A DNA stretch of 64,000 nt from Trebonia sp963759545. GTDB taxonomy: Bacteria > Actinomycetota > Actinomycetes > Streptosporangiales > Streptosporangiaceae. Positions 37,055 through 45,360 of the stretch are shown here, in pieces. A program made the translations under genes and the position numbers. Position 1 is the stretch's first letter, and every line of letters starts with the position of its first letter. The stretch spans positions 62,001-126,000 of the forward strand of contig CAVXAB010000021.1 in NCBI GenBank assembly GCA_963759545.1, written 5' to 3'. The notes beneath the pieces are model-generated. The model was not told the origin of the DNA. It worked only from the letters and a program-made list of their open reading frames with translations, and did no database searches.

Positions 37055-38032
37055 TCAGGCTCCCTTCTTGCCGGTGAGGCCGAAGAAGACGTCGTCGAGA
37101 TCGGGGGTGTGCACGGTGAGCGCCTCGACCTCGACCGAGGCGTCGTCCAGCTGCCGAAGCAGCGTCCGCAGGGTGCTGACGCGGCCGTCGCCGGCGAGCT
37201 GAAGCGTGAGCGCGTCGTCGTCGCGGTCGGTCGGGGCGAGCACCATCGCTGCGGCGTCGAGTTCGGCGCGGTCGGCGAAGGCCAGCTCGATGTGCCCGCC
37301 GGGGATGCGCGCCTTGAGCTCGGCGGGCGTTCCCTCGGCGACGATCCGGCCGCCGTCAAGCACCGCGACGCGGTGCGCGAGCTGGTCGGCCTCATCCAGG
37401 TACTGGGTCGTGAGCAGGATGGTCGTCCCCTCCGCGACCAGCCCGCGGATGATTTCCCACATCGTGCGCCGGCTGCGCGGGTCAAGGCCCGTGGTCGGCT
37501 CGTCGAGGAAGATCACCTTCGGGTTGCCGACCAGGGTCATCGCCAGGTCGAGCTTGCGCTTCATCCCGCCGGAGTAGGTCGACGCCGCCTTGTCCCCGGC
37601 CTCCGTCAGCTCGAACCGCTCAAGCAGCTCCTCGGCCCGGCGGCGTCCGACCTTCTTGGGCAGCAGGTGGAGATCGGCCATCAGCATCAGGTTCTCGCGG
37701 CCGGTGAGATAGCCGTCGATGGCGGAGAACTGGCCGGTGACGCCGATCGCGCGCCGGACCGCCTGCGGGTTCTTGGCGGGGTCCTGGCCGGCGATGCGAA
37801 TCTCGCCGGAATCGGGGCGGAGGTAGGTGGTCAGGAGGTGGACGGCGGTCGTCTTGCCGGCCCCGTTCGGGCCGAGCAGGGCCAGGATCGTGCCCTGCGG
37901 GACCGTCAGGTCGATGCCGTCGAGCACGGTCTTCTCGCCGAAGGACTTGCGCAGGCCGCGGGCCGAGATCGCGGCGCCAGTGCTGGTAGCGGCAGTGGTG
38001 GTCACGCCGGTGGTGGGTGTCACGGTGTTCAC
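37055..38032 (-). CDS. ABC exporter ATPase (second DrrAB-type system)
   Basis: 325 residues: Walker A LLGPNGAGKTT, Q-loop VTGQFSAIDGYLTGRENL, signature YSGGMKRKLDLAMTLVG, Walker B VIFLDEPTTGLDP, and C-terminal TVHTPDLDDVFFGLTGKKG. Clearly related to the DrrA at 33413 but with its own variations. ATG 38032 overlaps the DUF4097 gene by four bases. Confidence 0.92.
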   Translation of the reverse strand: MNTVTPTTGVTTTAATSTGAAISARGLRKSFGEKTVLDGIDLTVPQGTILALLGPNGAGKTTAVHLLTTYLRPDSGEIRIAGQDPAKNPQAVRRAIGVTGQFSAIDGYLTGRENLMLMADLHLLPKKVGRRRAEELLERFELTEAGDKAASTYSGGMKRKLDLAMTLVGNPKVIFLDEPTTGLDPRSRRTMWEIIRGLVAEGTTILLTTQYLDEADQLAHRVAVLDGGRIVAEGTPAELKARIPGGHIELAFADRAELDAAAMVLAPTDRDDDALTLQLAGDGRVSTLRTLLRQLDDASVEVEALTVHTPDLDDVFFGLTGKKGA

Positions 38033-38922
38033 GCTTCCTCGTTCATGCGCGGTGCGCGGCGGATGGTGACGTCGCCGAGCTTGGTGCTGGCGTGCACCTC
38101 GACGGTGTCGGCCTGCTCGCCGGCCTGGGGGGCGTCGGCGGAGGCGAGCTCGTTGTAGACGCGGCCGACCCCGGTGTTCAGCTGCAGGAAGGCGGCGCTG
38201 CCTTCGCGGACGCCGACCTCCACGCTGCCGTTCTTGGAGGTGGCGGACACCGTGCCCCGGGTGACCTCGCCGATCCTGACCTCGCCGTTGGCGCTGGCGG
38301 CGGTGATGCCGGACAGGGCCAGGTCGACGGATACCGAGCCGTTGGAGGCCTTGACGGTCGCGGGTCCGGTGACGGCGCCGACCCGCACCTTGCCGTTGCT
38401 GCTTGAGACGTCGGCGGTGCCGTCCACGGCGCCGATCTGGATGTTGCCGGAGCTGGCGTGCACCTCGGCGGCGCCGGTGACGGCCTCGACGGTGATCGCG
38501 CCAGCGCCGTTGCGGACGTTCAGCGGGCCGGTCTCGGCGAGGCGGACGGCGCCGAGGTCGGTCTTGAGCGTGACGGCGCCGAGCGTGCCTTCGGACTGGA
38601 AGTCGCCGAGGCCGGCCTCGCCGCGGACGTCGGAGCCCGCGGGCAGCTGGATCAGCAGGTCAATGGACTCTGGGCGCTTGCTGCTGAAGTTGACGAACCG
38701 GCTGCGGGGCTTGCGGGAGGTGATGCTGAGCGTGCGGGTGGCGTCGTCGTACTCAACCCGGGTGTTCTCGGCGGCCTTGACGTCGGCGGCCTTGCCCGGG
38801 TCGCTGGGGCGGACCTCGACGATGGTGTCGGCGCGGTCGGCGGCGGCGAGGCGGACGTCGGCGACGTACAGGTCGAGGGTGACGGCGATGGGGGAGGGGG
38901 TGCTGAAGTTCGAGCGGGCCAT
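38029..38922 (-). CDS. DUF4097-family beta-helix-like protein in the exporter operon
   Basis: 297 residues from ATG 38922 (MARSNFSTPSPIAVTLDLYV); an ATG at 38952 is an alternative. The body repeats short strands with near-regular spacing (GAVTLKTDLGAVRLAE, GAITVEAVTGAAEVH, GNIQIGAVDGTADVS, GKVRVGAVTGPATVK, GEVRIGEVTRGTVSA), the DUF4097 solenoid. No signal peptide, so it is probably cytoplasmic, unlike adhesins. It overlaps the ATPase start by four bases. Direct and inverted TGGCACC copies lie in its upstream region (38957-38985), a possible operator. Confidence 0.8.
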   Translation of the reverse strand: MARSNFSTPSPIAVTLDLYVADVRLAAADRADTIVEVRPSDPGKAADVKAAENTRVEYDDATRTLSITSRKPRSRFVNFSSKRPESIDLLIQLPAGSDVRGEAGLGDFQSEGTLGAVTLKTDLGAVRLAETGPLNVRNGAGAITVEAVTGAAEVHASSGNIQIGAVDGTADVSSSNGKVRVGAVTGPATVKASNGSVSVDLALSGITAASANGEVRIGEVTRGTVSATSKNGSVEVGVREGSAAFLQLNTGVGRVYNELASADAPQAGEQADTVEVHASTKLGDVTIRRAPRMNEEA

Positions 38923-39125
38923 CTCGGATTCCTTGTCCTTGGCGAGTTCCATGGCTCTAATATGGCACCACTTTGGCACCTATGCAAGTCCTTTTGGCTC
39001 ACTATGGCATATATGCAGCTCATCAGTGGTGCCATGGTGTGCGGAGGCGGCACCAAGCGGCACCACCTGCGGCCCGCGGCCTCGCGTGATGCCGCCAGCG
39101 CGGCCGGGACATGCAAGGATGGCCC

Positions 39126-39779
39126 ATGAGCAAGCTGACCGGACGGGAGATCGCAGGCGAGGGGCTGGACGGGTGGGCATACCTGCTCGGTGGCCTGCAG
39201 ACCCGCATCCGCACCAAGGACTTCGCGACCGGGCTCGCGGTCGTCAACGCCATCGGCGCCGTAGCCGAGGAGATGAACCATCATCCCGACCTCACCCTGC
39301 GCTACACCCACATAGACGTTCGACTGACCAGCCACGACGAGCATGCGGTCACAGACCGCGACATCCGGCTGGGCCGCGCCATCTCCGCCATCGCGGCCGC
39401 CGCCGGGGTGCGGCTGGATTCCTCGGGCGTGTCCCGGCTCGAGCTCGCCCTCGACACTCCGGCCCGCGAGTCGATCCTGCCGTTCTGGGCCGCGGTGCTG
39501 GCGACAGAGCATCTGTCCGGGCCCGACTTCGGCGACGAGCTTCGCGACCCAGCCGACGGGCTGCCGACCGTGTGGTTCCAGGCGTCCGGCAGCGAGGAAC
39601 CCCGGCAGCGCTGGCATCTCGACCTGTGGGTAGATCCTGCGCAGGTCCAGCCACGCATAGACGCGGCGCTCGCCGCCGGCGGCACGCTGGTCAGCGACGC
39701 TGAGGCGCCGAGCTTCTGGGTGCTCGCCGACCCCCAGGGCAACCGGGCCTGCCTGTGCACCTGGCAGGACCGCGGCTGA
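39126..39779 (+). CDS. Pterin-4a-carbinolamine dehydratase fused to a VOC domain
   Basis: 217 residues from ATG 39126. Residues 1-95 are a PCD/DCoH module (LDGWAYLLGGLQTRIRTKDF, VVNAIGAVAEEMNHHPDLTL) with the hallmark EMNHHPD. Residues ~100-217 are a VOC domain (VSRLELALDTPARESILPFW, WHLDLWVDPAQVQPRIDAAL, FWVLADPQGNRACLCTW). PCD dehydrates 4a-hydroxytetrahydropterin after aromatic amino acid hydroxylation. The role of the VOC half is unknown, possibly pterin-like ligand binding. No pterin hydroxylase is nearby. Confidence 0.87.
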   Translation: MSKLTGREIAGEGLDGWAYLLGGLQTRIRTKDFATGLAVVNAIGAVAEEMNHHPDLTLRYTHIDVRLTSHDEHAVTDRDIRLGRAISAIAAAAGVRLDSSGVSRLELALDTPARESILPFWAAVLATEHLSGPDFGDELRDPADGLPTVWFQASGSEEPRQRWHLDLWVDPAQVQPRIDAALAAGGTLVSDAEAPSFWVLADPQGNRACLCTWQDRG

Positions 39780-39831
39780 CACCAGACGACGCCAGGAGCC
39801 AGGCGCGCTTCAGCCTCCTCGGCTGAGGTGC

Positions 39832-41124
39832 TTACCGGTCACGGCGGCGCTCCAGGTACTCGCGTTCGGCGGTGTCATGGGTCAGGCTGATCGCGCTTTC
39901 ATAGGCCGCGACGGCCTCTTCTTTTCTTCCCAGCTGGTCCAGCAGGTGCGCACGGGTGGCTTTGGCCGGCTGGAAGCGGCGGGCGTCCTGACCGGCTTCG
40001 GCCAGCAGCGCGTCGAGCGTGGCCAGTCCCGCCGCGGGCCCGTCGACCTCGGCGGTGACGGCGGCGAGGGCGACACTGCTGCCGAGCGAGGGCGCGACCG
40101 CGTGCAAGACGCGGTGCAGGGTGAGCAGCGCCGGCCAGTCCGTCGTGCCGTCGCGTCCCCTGGCCCCGTGGCTCCTGGCACAGTGCACGGCCTGGATCGC
40201 GGCCTCGAGCTGGAACCGCCCCAGCTGTCCGCGCGCGTGCGCGGCCCGCAGGTGCTCGTGTGCCCGGCTGATCAGGCGGGGGTCCCACAGCGAGGGATCC
40301 TGGTCGGCCAGCGGGACGAAACGCCCGCCCGCGTCAACCCGCGCGGGTGCGCGTGCGGCCGACAGCTCGATCAAGGCCGCGAGCCCCCGGGCCTCGGGAT
40401 CGCCGGGAACGAGCGTGGCGAGCACTTCGGCGAGGTGCAGCGCCTCCGAGGGCAGCCGGCGGGCTTGCGGACCGGTCGCCCAGTCGATGACGTAGGCGCC
40501 GTAGACCGCCTCGAGGACCGAGGTCATCCGCGCCGGGAGGTCCGCCCGGTCAGGAATGCGGAAGGGAACGCCGGCGGCCTTGATGCGCTTCTTCGCCCGG
40601 ACCAGGCGCGTCGCCATCGTCGACGGCGGCATCGAGAAGGCCCGCCCGACCTGCTCGGCGGTGAAGCCGAGCACCGTGTTGAGCATCAAAGGCGTGCGCA
40701 CCGCGCGGTTGATCGCCGGGTGCGCGCACACGAGCATCAGCTCAAGCCGCCGGTCAGGGATCGAGTCGACGTCAATGTCATCGATATGCGCCAGTGCGTC
40801 CCTGGCGGCATCGAGGGGGACGGTGCGCTGCTCCCGCGCGGACTTCCACTGGTCGCGCAGCCGGTTGCGGGCGACGGTCAGCAGCCACGCGTCGGGGCTG
40901 CCAGGCACCCCCTGCGACGGCCACGTCCGCAGGGCCCGCTCGAACGCGTCGGCCAGCGCGTCCTCCGCCGCGGCGAGGTCACTGGTGGAGGCGGCCAGCA
41001 GGGCGAGCAGCCGGCCGTAGCTGTCCCGGGCCGCCACACCCGCAGAGCGGGCCGCCGGCCCCGGCTCACCGTGGCCAGGGCCGGCTTCCCGCCTGCCGCC
41101 GCCGGACGTTGTCAGTGTGTCCAC
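39832..41124 (-). CDS. SigI-type (YciI-associated) RNA polymerase sigma factor
   Basis: About 430 residues from GTG 41124. Region 2-like DSYGRLLALLAASTSDLAAA, EDALADAFERALRTWPSQG, PDAWLLTVARNRLRDQWK, then region 4 AFSMPPSTMATRLVRAKKRI. A long C-terminal extension (~190-430: ATGPQARRLPSEALHLAEVL, LDALLAEAGQDARRFQPAKA) forms TPR-like helices as in DUF6596 sigma factors. It overlaps the upstream YciI gene by 13 bases, the standard pairing for this group, where the YciI-like protein may sense a small molecule. Confidence 0.9.
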   Translation of the reverse strand: MDTLTTSGGGRREAGPGHGEPGPAARSAGVAARDSYGRLLALLAASTSDLAAAEDALADAFERALRTWPSQGVPGSPDAWLLTVARNRLRDQWKSAREQRTVPLDAARDALAHIDDIDVDSIPDRRLELMLVCAHPAINRAVRTPLMLNTVLGFTAEQVGRAFSMPPSTMATRLVRAKKRIKAAGVPFRIPDRADLPARMTSVLEAVYGAYVIDWATGPQARRLPSEALHLAEVLATLVPGDPEARGLAALIELSAARAPARVDAGGRFVPLADQDPSLWDPRLISRAHEHLRAAHARGQLGRFQLEAAIQAVHCARSHGARGRDGTTDWPALLTLHRVLHAVAPSLGSSVALAAVTAEVDGPAAGLATLDALLAEAGQDARRFQPAKATRAHLLDQLGRKEEAVAAYESAISLTHDTAEREYLERRRDR

Positions 41125-41483
41125 GCGCCGTCGACGAACGCGGTCGCGGTCGGGCGCACCTCGATCACGCCCCACTGCGCGCCCGGGCACTTCTCGGCCC
41201 AGCCGATGGCCGCGTCCAGGTCGGGTACCTCGAGCACGAAGATCCCGGCGAGCGCTTCCTTCGTCTCGGCAAACGGCCCGTCCTGCACCCGCAGGCCGCC
41301 GTCCCTGAAGGTCACGGTCGTCGTCGCGGCGGACGGCTGGAGCACGTCGGCCGACAGCAGCACCCCAGCGGACTCCAGTGCACGGCCGTAGGCCCCGAAC
41401 GCCTCCTTGGCCTCCGCGATCGCCTCCTCGCTGATCTCCCCGTCGCCGGGCTCCCGGTAGTGCATCAGCAGTGCGTAACGCAT
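41112..41483 (-). CDS. YciI-like (DGPF) protein
   Basis: 123 residues from ATG 41483 (GAGGCGAGGACG upstream). MRYALLMHYREPGDGEISEE, central RVQDGPFAETKEALAGIFVL with the DGPF..ETKE signature, and EVPDLDAAIGWAEKCPGAQW. It forms a ferredoxin-like dimer of unknown activity and is cotranscribed with the sigma factor. The same frame continues upstream without a stop into the MFS gene, see that entry. Confidence 0.9.
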   Translation of the reverse strand: MRYALLMHYREPGDGEISEEAIAEAKEAFGAYGRALESAGVLLSADVLQPSAATTTVTFRDGGLRVQDGPFAETKEALAGIFVLEVPDLDAAIGWAEKCPGAQWGVIEVRPTATAFVDGAWTH

Positions 41484-42782
41484 CGTCCTCGCCTCCCATC
41501 CCAGTGTCGCGCCGACCGCGACATCTGCACCAGGATGACGATCGGACAACCCGCAGATCGTCACTTGGCAGATCGTCAGCCCTGGGGAAGCACCCCGTCG
41601 TGAAGGCTTCGGGATCCACGCCCAGAGTGCCGCCGCGGCGGCGAAGCCCACCATGCCGCTGACGATGATGCCGCAGGCCAGTCCGGCGACAGCGGTGACG
41701 GCGGAGAGGATGACGGGGCCGACGCCTGAGCCGGCATCGGCTAGCTCGCGCCAGATGCCGAGGAAAGTGGGGCGCCCGATCGCGGGGGAGGTGTCGGCGG
41801 CAAGGGTCATGACGATGCCGGAGCCGATGCCGTTGCCGAAGCCCATGATCATCGCGGTAAACGCGAGGGTGAGGGCGTCATGGGTGAGAGGCATGAGGAC
41901 GAAGGAGATGCCCATGATGATCACGCAAGGCACGGCGACCCAGCGGCGGCCGTAGGCATCCATGACCTTGCCCGCGGGATAAAAGGTCAGGGCGTCGATG
42001 GCTCCCGCCACGCCGTAGATGATTGAGTTGGCCGTGGGAGACAGCCCGATGTGCGCCGCCCATAGCGGGATGACCACCTGCCTCGTCTGCCTGATGGCCG
42101 ATAGCAGCAGGACCCCGGTGCCCAGCGTGACGAAGGTGCGCCAGTACTGCTTCAGGACGCGGCGTGAGGTCACTTGCGCGGCAGCCGCCTTGTGCTGGTC
42201 GCTCACTTCGAGGTCAGGCACCCGGTAGACGATGACGCCGGCGGCGACGATCGCCGCGAGGCTCACGTAGTACGCGCCGGGCAGCCCCCATAGTTCCATC
42301 GCGCCTGCCCCGAGGAAGGGGCCAAGGAACACCCCGATCCGCAAGGTACCGCCGAGGGTTGACAGTGCGCGGGCGCGCATGTGCGGCGGCACCATCTCGG
42401 TCAGGTATGACTGCCGCGCGAGGCCATAGACCGAACTCGCCGCGCCGATGAGCAGCACGCCGAGCCCGTAAGTCAGCAGTGACGCCACGCCGTGACCGAG
42501 GTCGATAAGGCAGAGGGCCAGGCCGGCAACCGTTGCGATCGCGGCCACGAGCATCGATTTCCGCTCGCCGATCCGGGTGGCGAGGATCCCGGAGGGAATG
42601 TTCGTCACGATTGACCCGATGCCGAGGAGCGCACCGATAAGGGCGGCGATCGAGGTGCTGGCACCGCGGTCGATGACGCTCAGCGTGATGACCGGGAGCA
42701 TCGACCCTTCTGCTAGGCCGAACAAGGTCGCAGGACCGTAGGCGGCAACCGCGACAGAACGGAGGCGGAACTCCTCGCTCAC
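41112..42782 (-). CDS. MFS transporter, reading frame continuous into the YciI protein
   Basis: From GTG 42782 the frame encodes ~395 residues of an MFS permease with 11-12 helices (VTLSVIDR-like start ALIGALLGIGSIVTNIPSGI, LATRIGERKSMLVAAIATVA, VLLIGAASSVYGLARQSYL, AMIMGFGNGIGSGIVMTLA), including the loop 2-3 motif. It then passes without a stop through ~37 odd residues (GLTICQVTICGLSDRHPGAD) into YciI. Either the MFS stop was lost by an indel near 41570 or a 556-residue fusion is made. The linker does not look conserved, so separate translation is favoured. A MerR-like promoter lies upstream. Confidence 0.8.
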   Translation of the reverse strand: MSEEFRLRSVAVAAYGPATLFGLAEGSMLPVITLSVIDRGASTSIAALIGALLGIGSIVTNIPSGILATRIGERKSMLVAAIATVAGLALCLIDLGHGVASLLTYGLGVLLIGAASSVYGLARQSYLTEMVPPHMRARALSTLGGTLRIGVFLGPFLGAGAMELWGLPGAYYVSLAAIVAAGVIVYRVPDLEVSDQHKAAAAQVTSRRVLKQYWRTFVTLGTGVLLLSAIRQTRQVVIPLWAAHIGLSPTANSIIYGVAGAIDALTFYPAGKVMDAYGRRWVAVPCVIIMGISFVLMPLTHDALTLAFTAMIMGFGNGIGSGIVMTLAADTSPAIGRPTFLGIWRELADAGSGVGPVILSAVTAVAGLACGIIVSGMVGFAAAAALWAWIPKPSRRGASPGLTICQVTICGLSDRHPGADVAVGATLGWEARTMRYALLMHYREPGDGEISEEAIAEAKEAFGAYGRALESAGVLLSADVLQPSAATTTVTFRDGGLRVQDGPFAETKEALAGIFVLEVPDLDAAIGWAEKCPGAQWGVIEVRPTATAFVDGAWTH

Positions 42783-42813
42783 GTCGGCAACACATTCGCA
42801 CGATATCGTCCGG

Positions 42814-42845
42814 AATGTAACTGACCTCGACCGGGTCAGTGTCTA
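42814..42845 (-). promoter_or_regulatory. MerR-like promoter with inverted repeat in the spacer
   Basis: On the minus strand TAGACA and TACATT are separated by 20 bases that hold the inverted repeat ACTGACC/GGTCAGT. A long spacer filled by a dyad is the MerR-family arrangement. It drives the MFS gene starting at 42782. Confidence 0.45.
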
Positions 42846-42864
42846 ATGTCAGCCCTTCAGCAGC

Positions 42865-42894
42865 CGGCGGAGCCGGGTCGACCCGGCTCCGCCG
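42865..42894. other. Perfect 30-base palindrome
   Basis: CGGCGGAGCCGGG and its complement around TCGA, between the MFS promoter and the gene at 42996. Possibly a terminator-like barrier or a regulator site. Confidence 0.55.
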
Positions 42895-42995
42895 CGGCGG
42901 CCGGGCATCTGGCGGCGATCTGGGAGTGTAGCTGTCATGGGCGGTGAGCAGGGCACGGCGGGCGGGCGCCGCGGGCGAGCGGTGGCGGGGCGCTG

Positions 42996-43895
42996 ATGGC
43001 CGCGGCGCGCGGCGGCGGGGCATGGGACTCGGCGCTGTCCGTCAGCGAGTTCGCCGCGATCAGGGCTGTCGGGTTTGAGCCGGTAGGCCAGGTATTCGGG
43101 GCGGCCGTGTACTACCTCGCCACGGTGGCGGGAGTCAGCTGTCCTGGGACGACGGCCGCGGGCTACCCGCTGCCCGGCGCCACGCCCGGGGCGGCAGAAC
43201 CCTCAGGGAGGAGCCTTGTCACCGGCTTCCCTGGTACGGCGGCGCGGCTGGCGCAAGGGCTGTACGAGGGACGGCGGACGGCGATCGACCGGATGGTCGG
43301 CGAGTGCGCGGATCTGGGCGGCCACGGCATCGTGGGCGCGGTGCTGCGGGTCGCGGAGATCCCCGCGACCAGCTTCACCGCCGCCGCCATCAAGTTCACG
43401 GTGACCGGCACGGCGGTGCGGGCCGGCGGCTGCCCGCCCCTGGCGCGCCCGTTCGCCGCGGACCTGTCGGGCCCGGACTTCGCCAAGCTGATCAGGGGCG
43501 GCTGGATGCCGGCCGGGATCGCGCTTGGCATCTCGGTCGCTGGGCTGCACGATGACCTGGTGACGACCAGTTCCGGCCCGTGGGGCGCGGGGAACGCGGA
43601 AGTGCCGGCCTACACCGGCCTGATGACCCGGGTGCGGCAGGATGCGCGCGATCGCCTGGCGCAGTCGGTGCGCGCGCTGGGCGCCGACGGCGTCGTCGTG
43701 TCTGCCATGACCTTGCACGTCCGCAGCGATCGCTGCCACGCTCGTGCGGGCGCCACGGATCATTTCGCCGAGGCGGTCACCACCGGCAGCGCGGTTGCGC
43801 GATTCGCCGGCCGGGACGAGGCGACCCCGCCGCCAAGCCGCACTGTCGTGCATCTAGACGGCCACCCAGGTGTCGGTGGACCACCGCCATATTGA
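42996..43895 (+). CDS. Heavy-metal-binding (YbjQ-like) domain protein
   Basis: 299 residues. Two related segments carry the YbjQ-type core: ADLGGHGIVGAVLRVAEIPA and RALGADGVVVSAMTLHVRSD. The family forms ring-like oligomers and is named for a proposed metal-binding role without firm function. No signal peptide or membrane helix. The ATG follows GGGGCGCTG. Transcribed toward the STAS gene, possibly together. Confidence 0.65.
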   Translation: MAAARGGGAWDSALSVSEFAAIRAVGFEPVGQVFGAAVYYLATVAGVSCPGTTAAGYPLPGATPGAAEPSGRSLVTGFPGTAARLAQGLYEGRRTAIDRMVGECADLGGHGIVGAVLRVAEIPATSFTAAAIKFTVTGTAVRAGGCPPLARPFAADLSGPDFAKLIRGGWMPAGIALGISVAGLHDDLVTTSSGPWGAGNAEVPAYTGLMTRVRQDARDRLAQSVRALGADGVVVSAMTLHVRSDRCHARAGATDHFAEAVTTGSAVARFAGRDEATPPPSRTVVHLDGHPGVGGPPPY

Positions 43896-44014
43896 CAGCG
43901 GTCAGTGCCAGGTAGAGCCTTAGCAGGGGGCAGGAACCTTATTAAGCGCGTGTGCCGCCCTGGACCCTGACGGTGCACCCGGTTCGTATCGGGTGTCTAG
44001 TAGGGGACGGGAGC

Positions 44015-44413
44015 GTGATTGGCGTGCGAAGTGTCGTCTCGGATGGTTCCGGGTTCCCTGTCCGCTGGTTCGACGGGTTCGCGGTCGTGCAGTTGCCGGC
44101 CGGCAGGGGATTGCTCACCGCCCCCGCTCTTGCCGGTGCGCTGTGCGCGGTCTTGGAGGCGGGCGCTGCGGGGCTGATCGTCGACTTGCCCAAAGGCGCG
44201 TGTGATTCCGCGTGCCTGGACGCCTTGATGCGGACGGCCAGGCGGGCGCGGGGCTGGGGGGCGTGGCTGCGGCTGGTCATCCCCGACCCGGGTGCGCGCA
44301 AGATGGTCCGGCTGGTGGCGCTGGATGAGGTTATGCCGGTGCACGCGTCGGTAACCGGGGCAGTCGTGGCGGCGGCCAGGGCGGCGGCCGCGGTCGCGGC
44401 GGGCGGCGATTGA
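44015..44413 (+). CDS. STAS-domain protein (anti-sigma factor antagonist-like)
   Basis: 132 residues from GTG 44015 (GGGGACGGGAGC upstream). Pattern of SpoIIAA-like domains: VVQLPAGRGLLTAPALAGAL, AGAAGLIVDLPKGACDSACL, DALMRTARRARGWGAWLRLV, then VRLVALDEVMPVHASVTGAV. The usual phosphorylated Ser/Thr in the DxS motif region appears as CDSACLD. No anti-sigma kinase gene is next to it; partner unknown. Confidence 0.75.
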   Translation: MIGVRSVVSDGSGFPVRWFDGFAVVQLPAGRGLLTAPALAGALCAVLEAGAAGLIVDLPKGACDSACLDALMRTARRARGWGAWLRLVIPDPGARKMVRLVALDEVMPVHASVTGAVVAAARAAAAVAAGGD

Positions 44414-44546
44414 CCGTCAGCGCCGCGTGCCGCTGGCGCTGGTTCGTTGTCGAAGATTGCCTGTATGGGCGATGAGTTCGGGTTCGCCGGGACGTCGTAC
44501 GGGCAGACAGGCCCAAGCAACCGCTATCGCAGGCAAGGAGGCCGCG

Positions 44547-45293
44547 ATGAGCCTTCCCAGGATCGCCACGCGTGAGGAATGGCTAGCCGCTCGCAAGGAG
44601 CTGCTGGCAAAGGAGAAGAACCTGACCAGGCAGCGCGACGCGCTCAGCGCCGAGCGCCGAAACCTGCCCATGGTCGAGATCGTGAAGGACTACCAGTTCG
44701 ACGGCCCCGACGGCAGGGTGCGCCTCATCGACATCTTCGAGGGCCGATCCCAGCTCATCATCTACCACTTCATGTTCCACCCGGAGTGGGAGGACGGTTG
44801 CCCCAGCTGCACCGCCGGCACCGACGAGCTGTCGCGCGGCTTCACGGAGCATCTCCACGTCCGTGACACCAGCTACGCGATGGTGTCTCGGGCGCCGCTT
44901 CCCAAGCTCCAGCGCTGGAAAGCCAGGAAGGGATGGGAGCTGCCCTGGTACTCGTCCTTCGGGTCCGACTTCAACTTCGACTTCGGTGTCACGATCGACG
45001 CCTCTCGCGGCTTCGGCGAGTACAACTACCGCTCCCTCGACGAGTACGCGGCCGCGGGCCAGGAGAGCATGAAGACGGCCGACCAGCCGTACGACATGCC
45101 CGGTCGGAGCTGCTTCCTGCAGGCGGACGGCCGCGTGTTCCACACGTACTCGCAGTACGCCCGCGGCCTGGAGTGCACCGGGGGCTCCTATTACTTTCTC
45201 GATCTCACCGCCCTCGGACGGCAAGAGGAGTGGGAGCAGCCCGCCGGCCGCAGCGACTCTGCCAGGTCCGCCACTCCCGACTTCGCATCGTGA
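44547..45293 (+). CDS. DUF899-family thioredoxin-like protein
   Basis: 248 residues from ATG 44547; AAGGAGG lies 7 bases upstream. Typical features: REEWLAARKELLAKEKNLTR, LIIYHFMFHPEWEDGCPSCT, then LPWYSSFGSDFNFDFGVTID and the C-terminal VFHTYSQYARGLECTGGSYY and FLDLTALGRQEEW. The CPSC resembles a redox-active dithiol in a thioredoxin-like fold. Common in actinomycetes, often beside SoxR-controlled or stress genes; here a SoxR-type box follows downstream. Confidence 0.88.
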   Translation: MSLPRIATREEWLAARKELLAKEKNLTRQRDALSAERRNLPMVEIVKDYQFDGPDGRVRLIDIFEGRSQLIIYHFMFHPEWEDGCPSCTAGTDELSRGFTEHLHVRDTSYAMVSRAPLPKLQRWKARKGWELPWYSSFGSDFNFDFGVTIDASRGFGEYNYRSLDEYAAAGQESMKTADQPYDMPGRSCFLQADGRVFHTYSQYARGLECTGGSYYFLDLTALGRQEEWEQPAGRSDSARSATPDFAS

Positions 45294-45322
45294 GTTCAGT
45301 AAATCGCAGCCAGCGGCCGGGC

Positions 45323-45353
45323 TTGACCTCAACAGCAGTTGAGGTTCTACCCT
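45323..45353 (+). promoter_or_regulatory. SoxR-box promoter
   Basis: TTGACC (-35) and TACCCT (-10) lie 19 bases apart, and the spacer contains the 18-base dyad CCTCAACAGCAGTTGAGG, which matches the size and ends (CCTCAA/TTGAGG) of known SoxR operators. The predicted transcription start falls on or next to the ATG at 45361. Confidence 0.75.
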
Positions 45354-45360
45354 CACCCAA

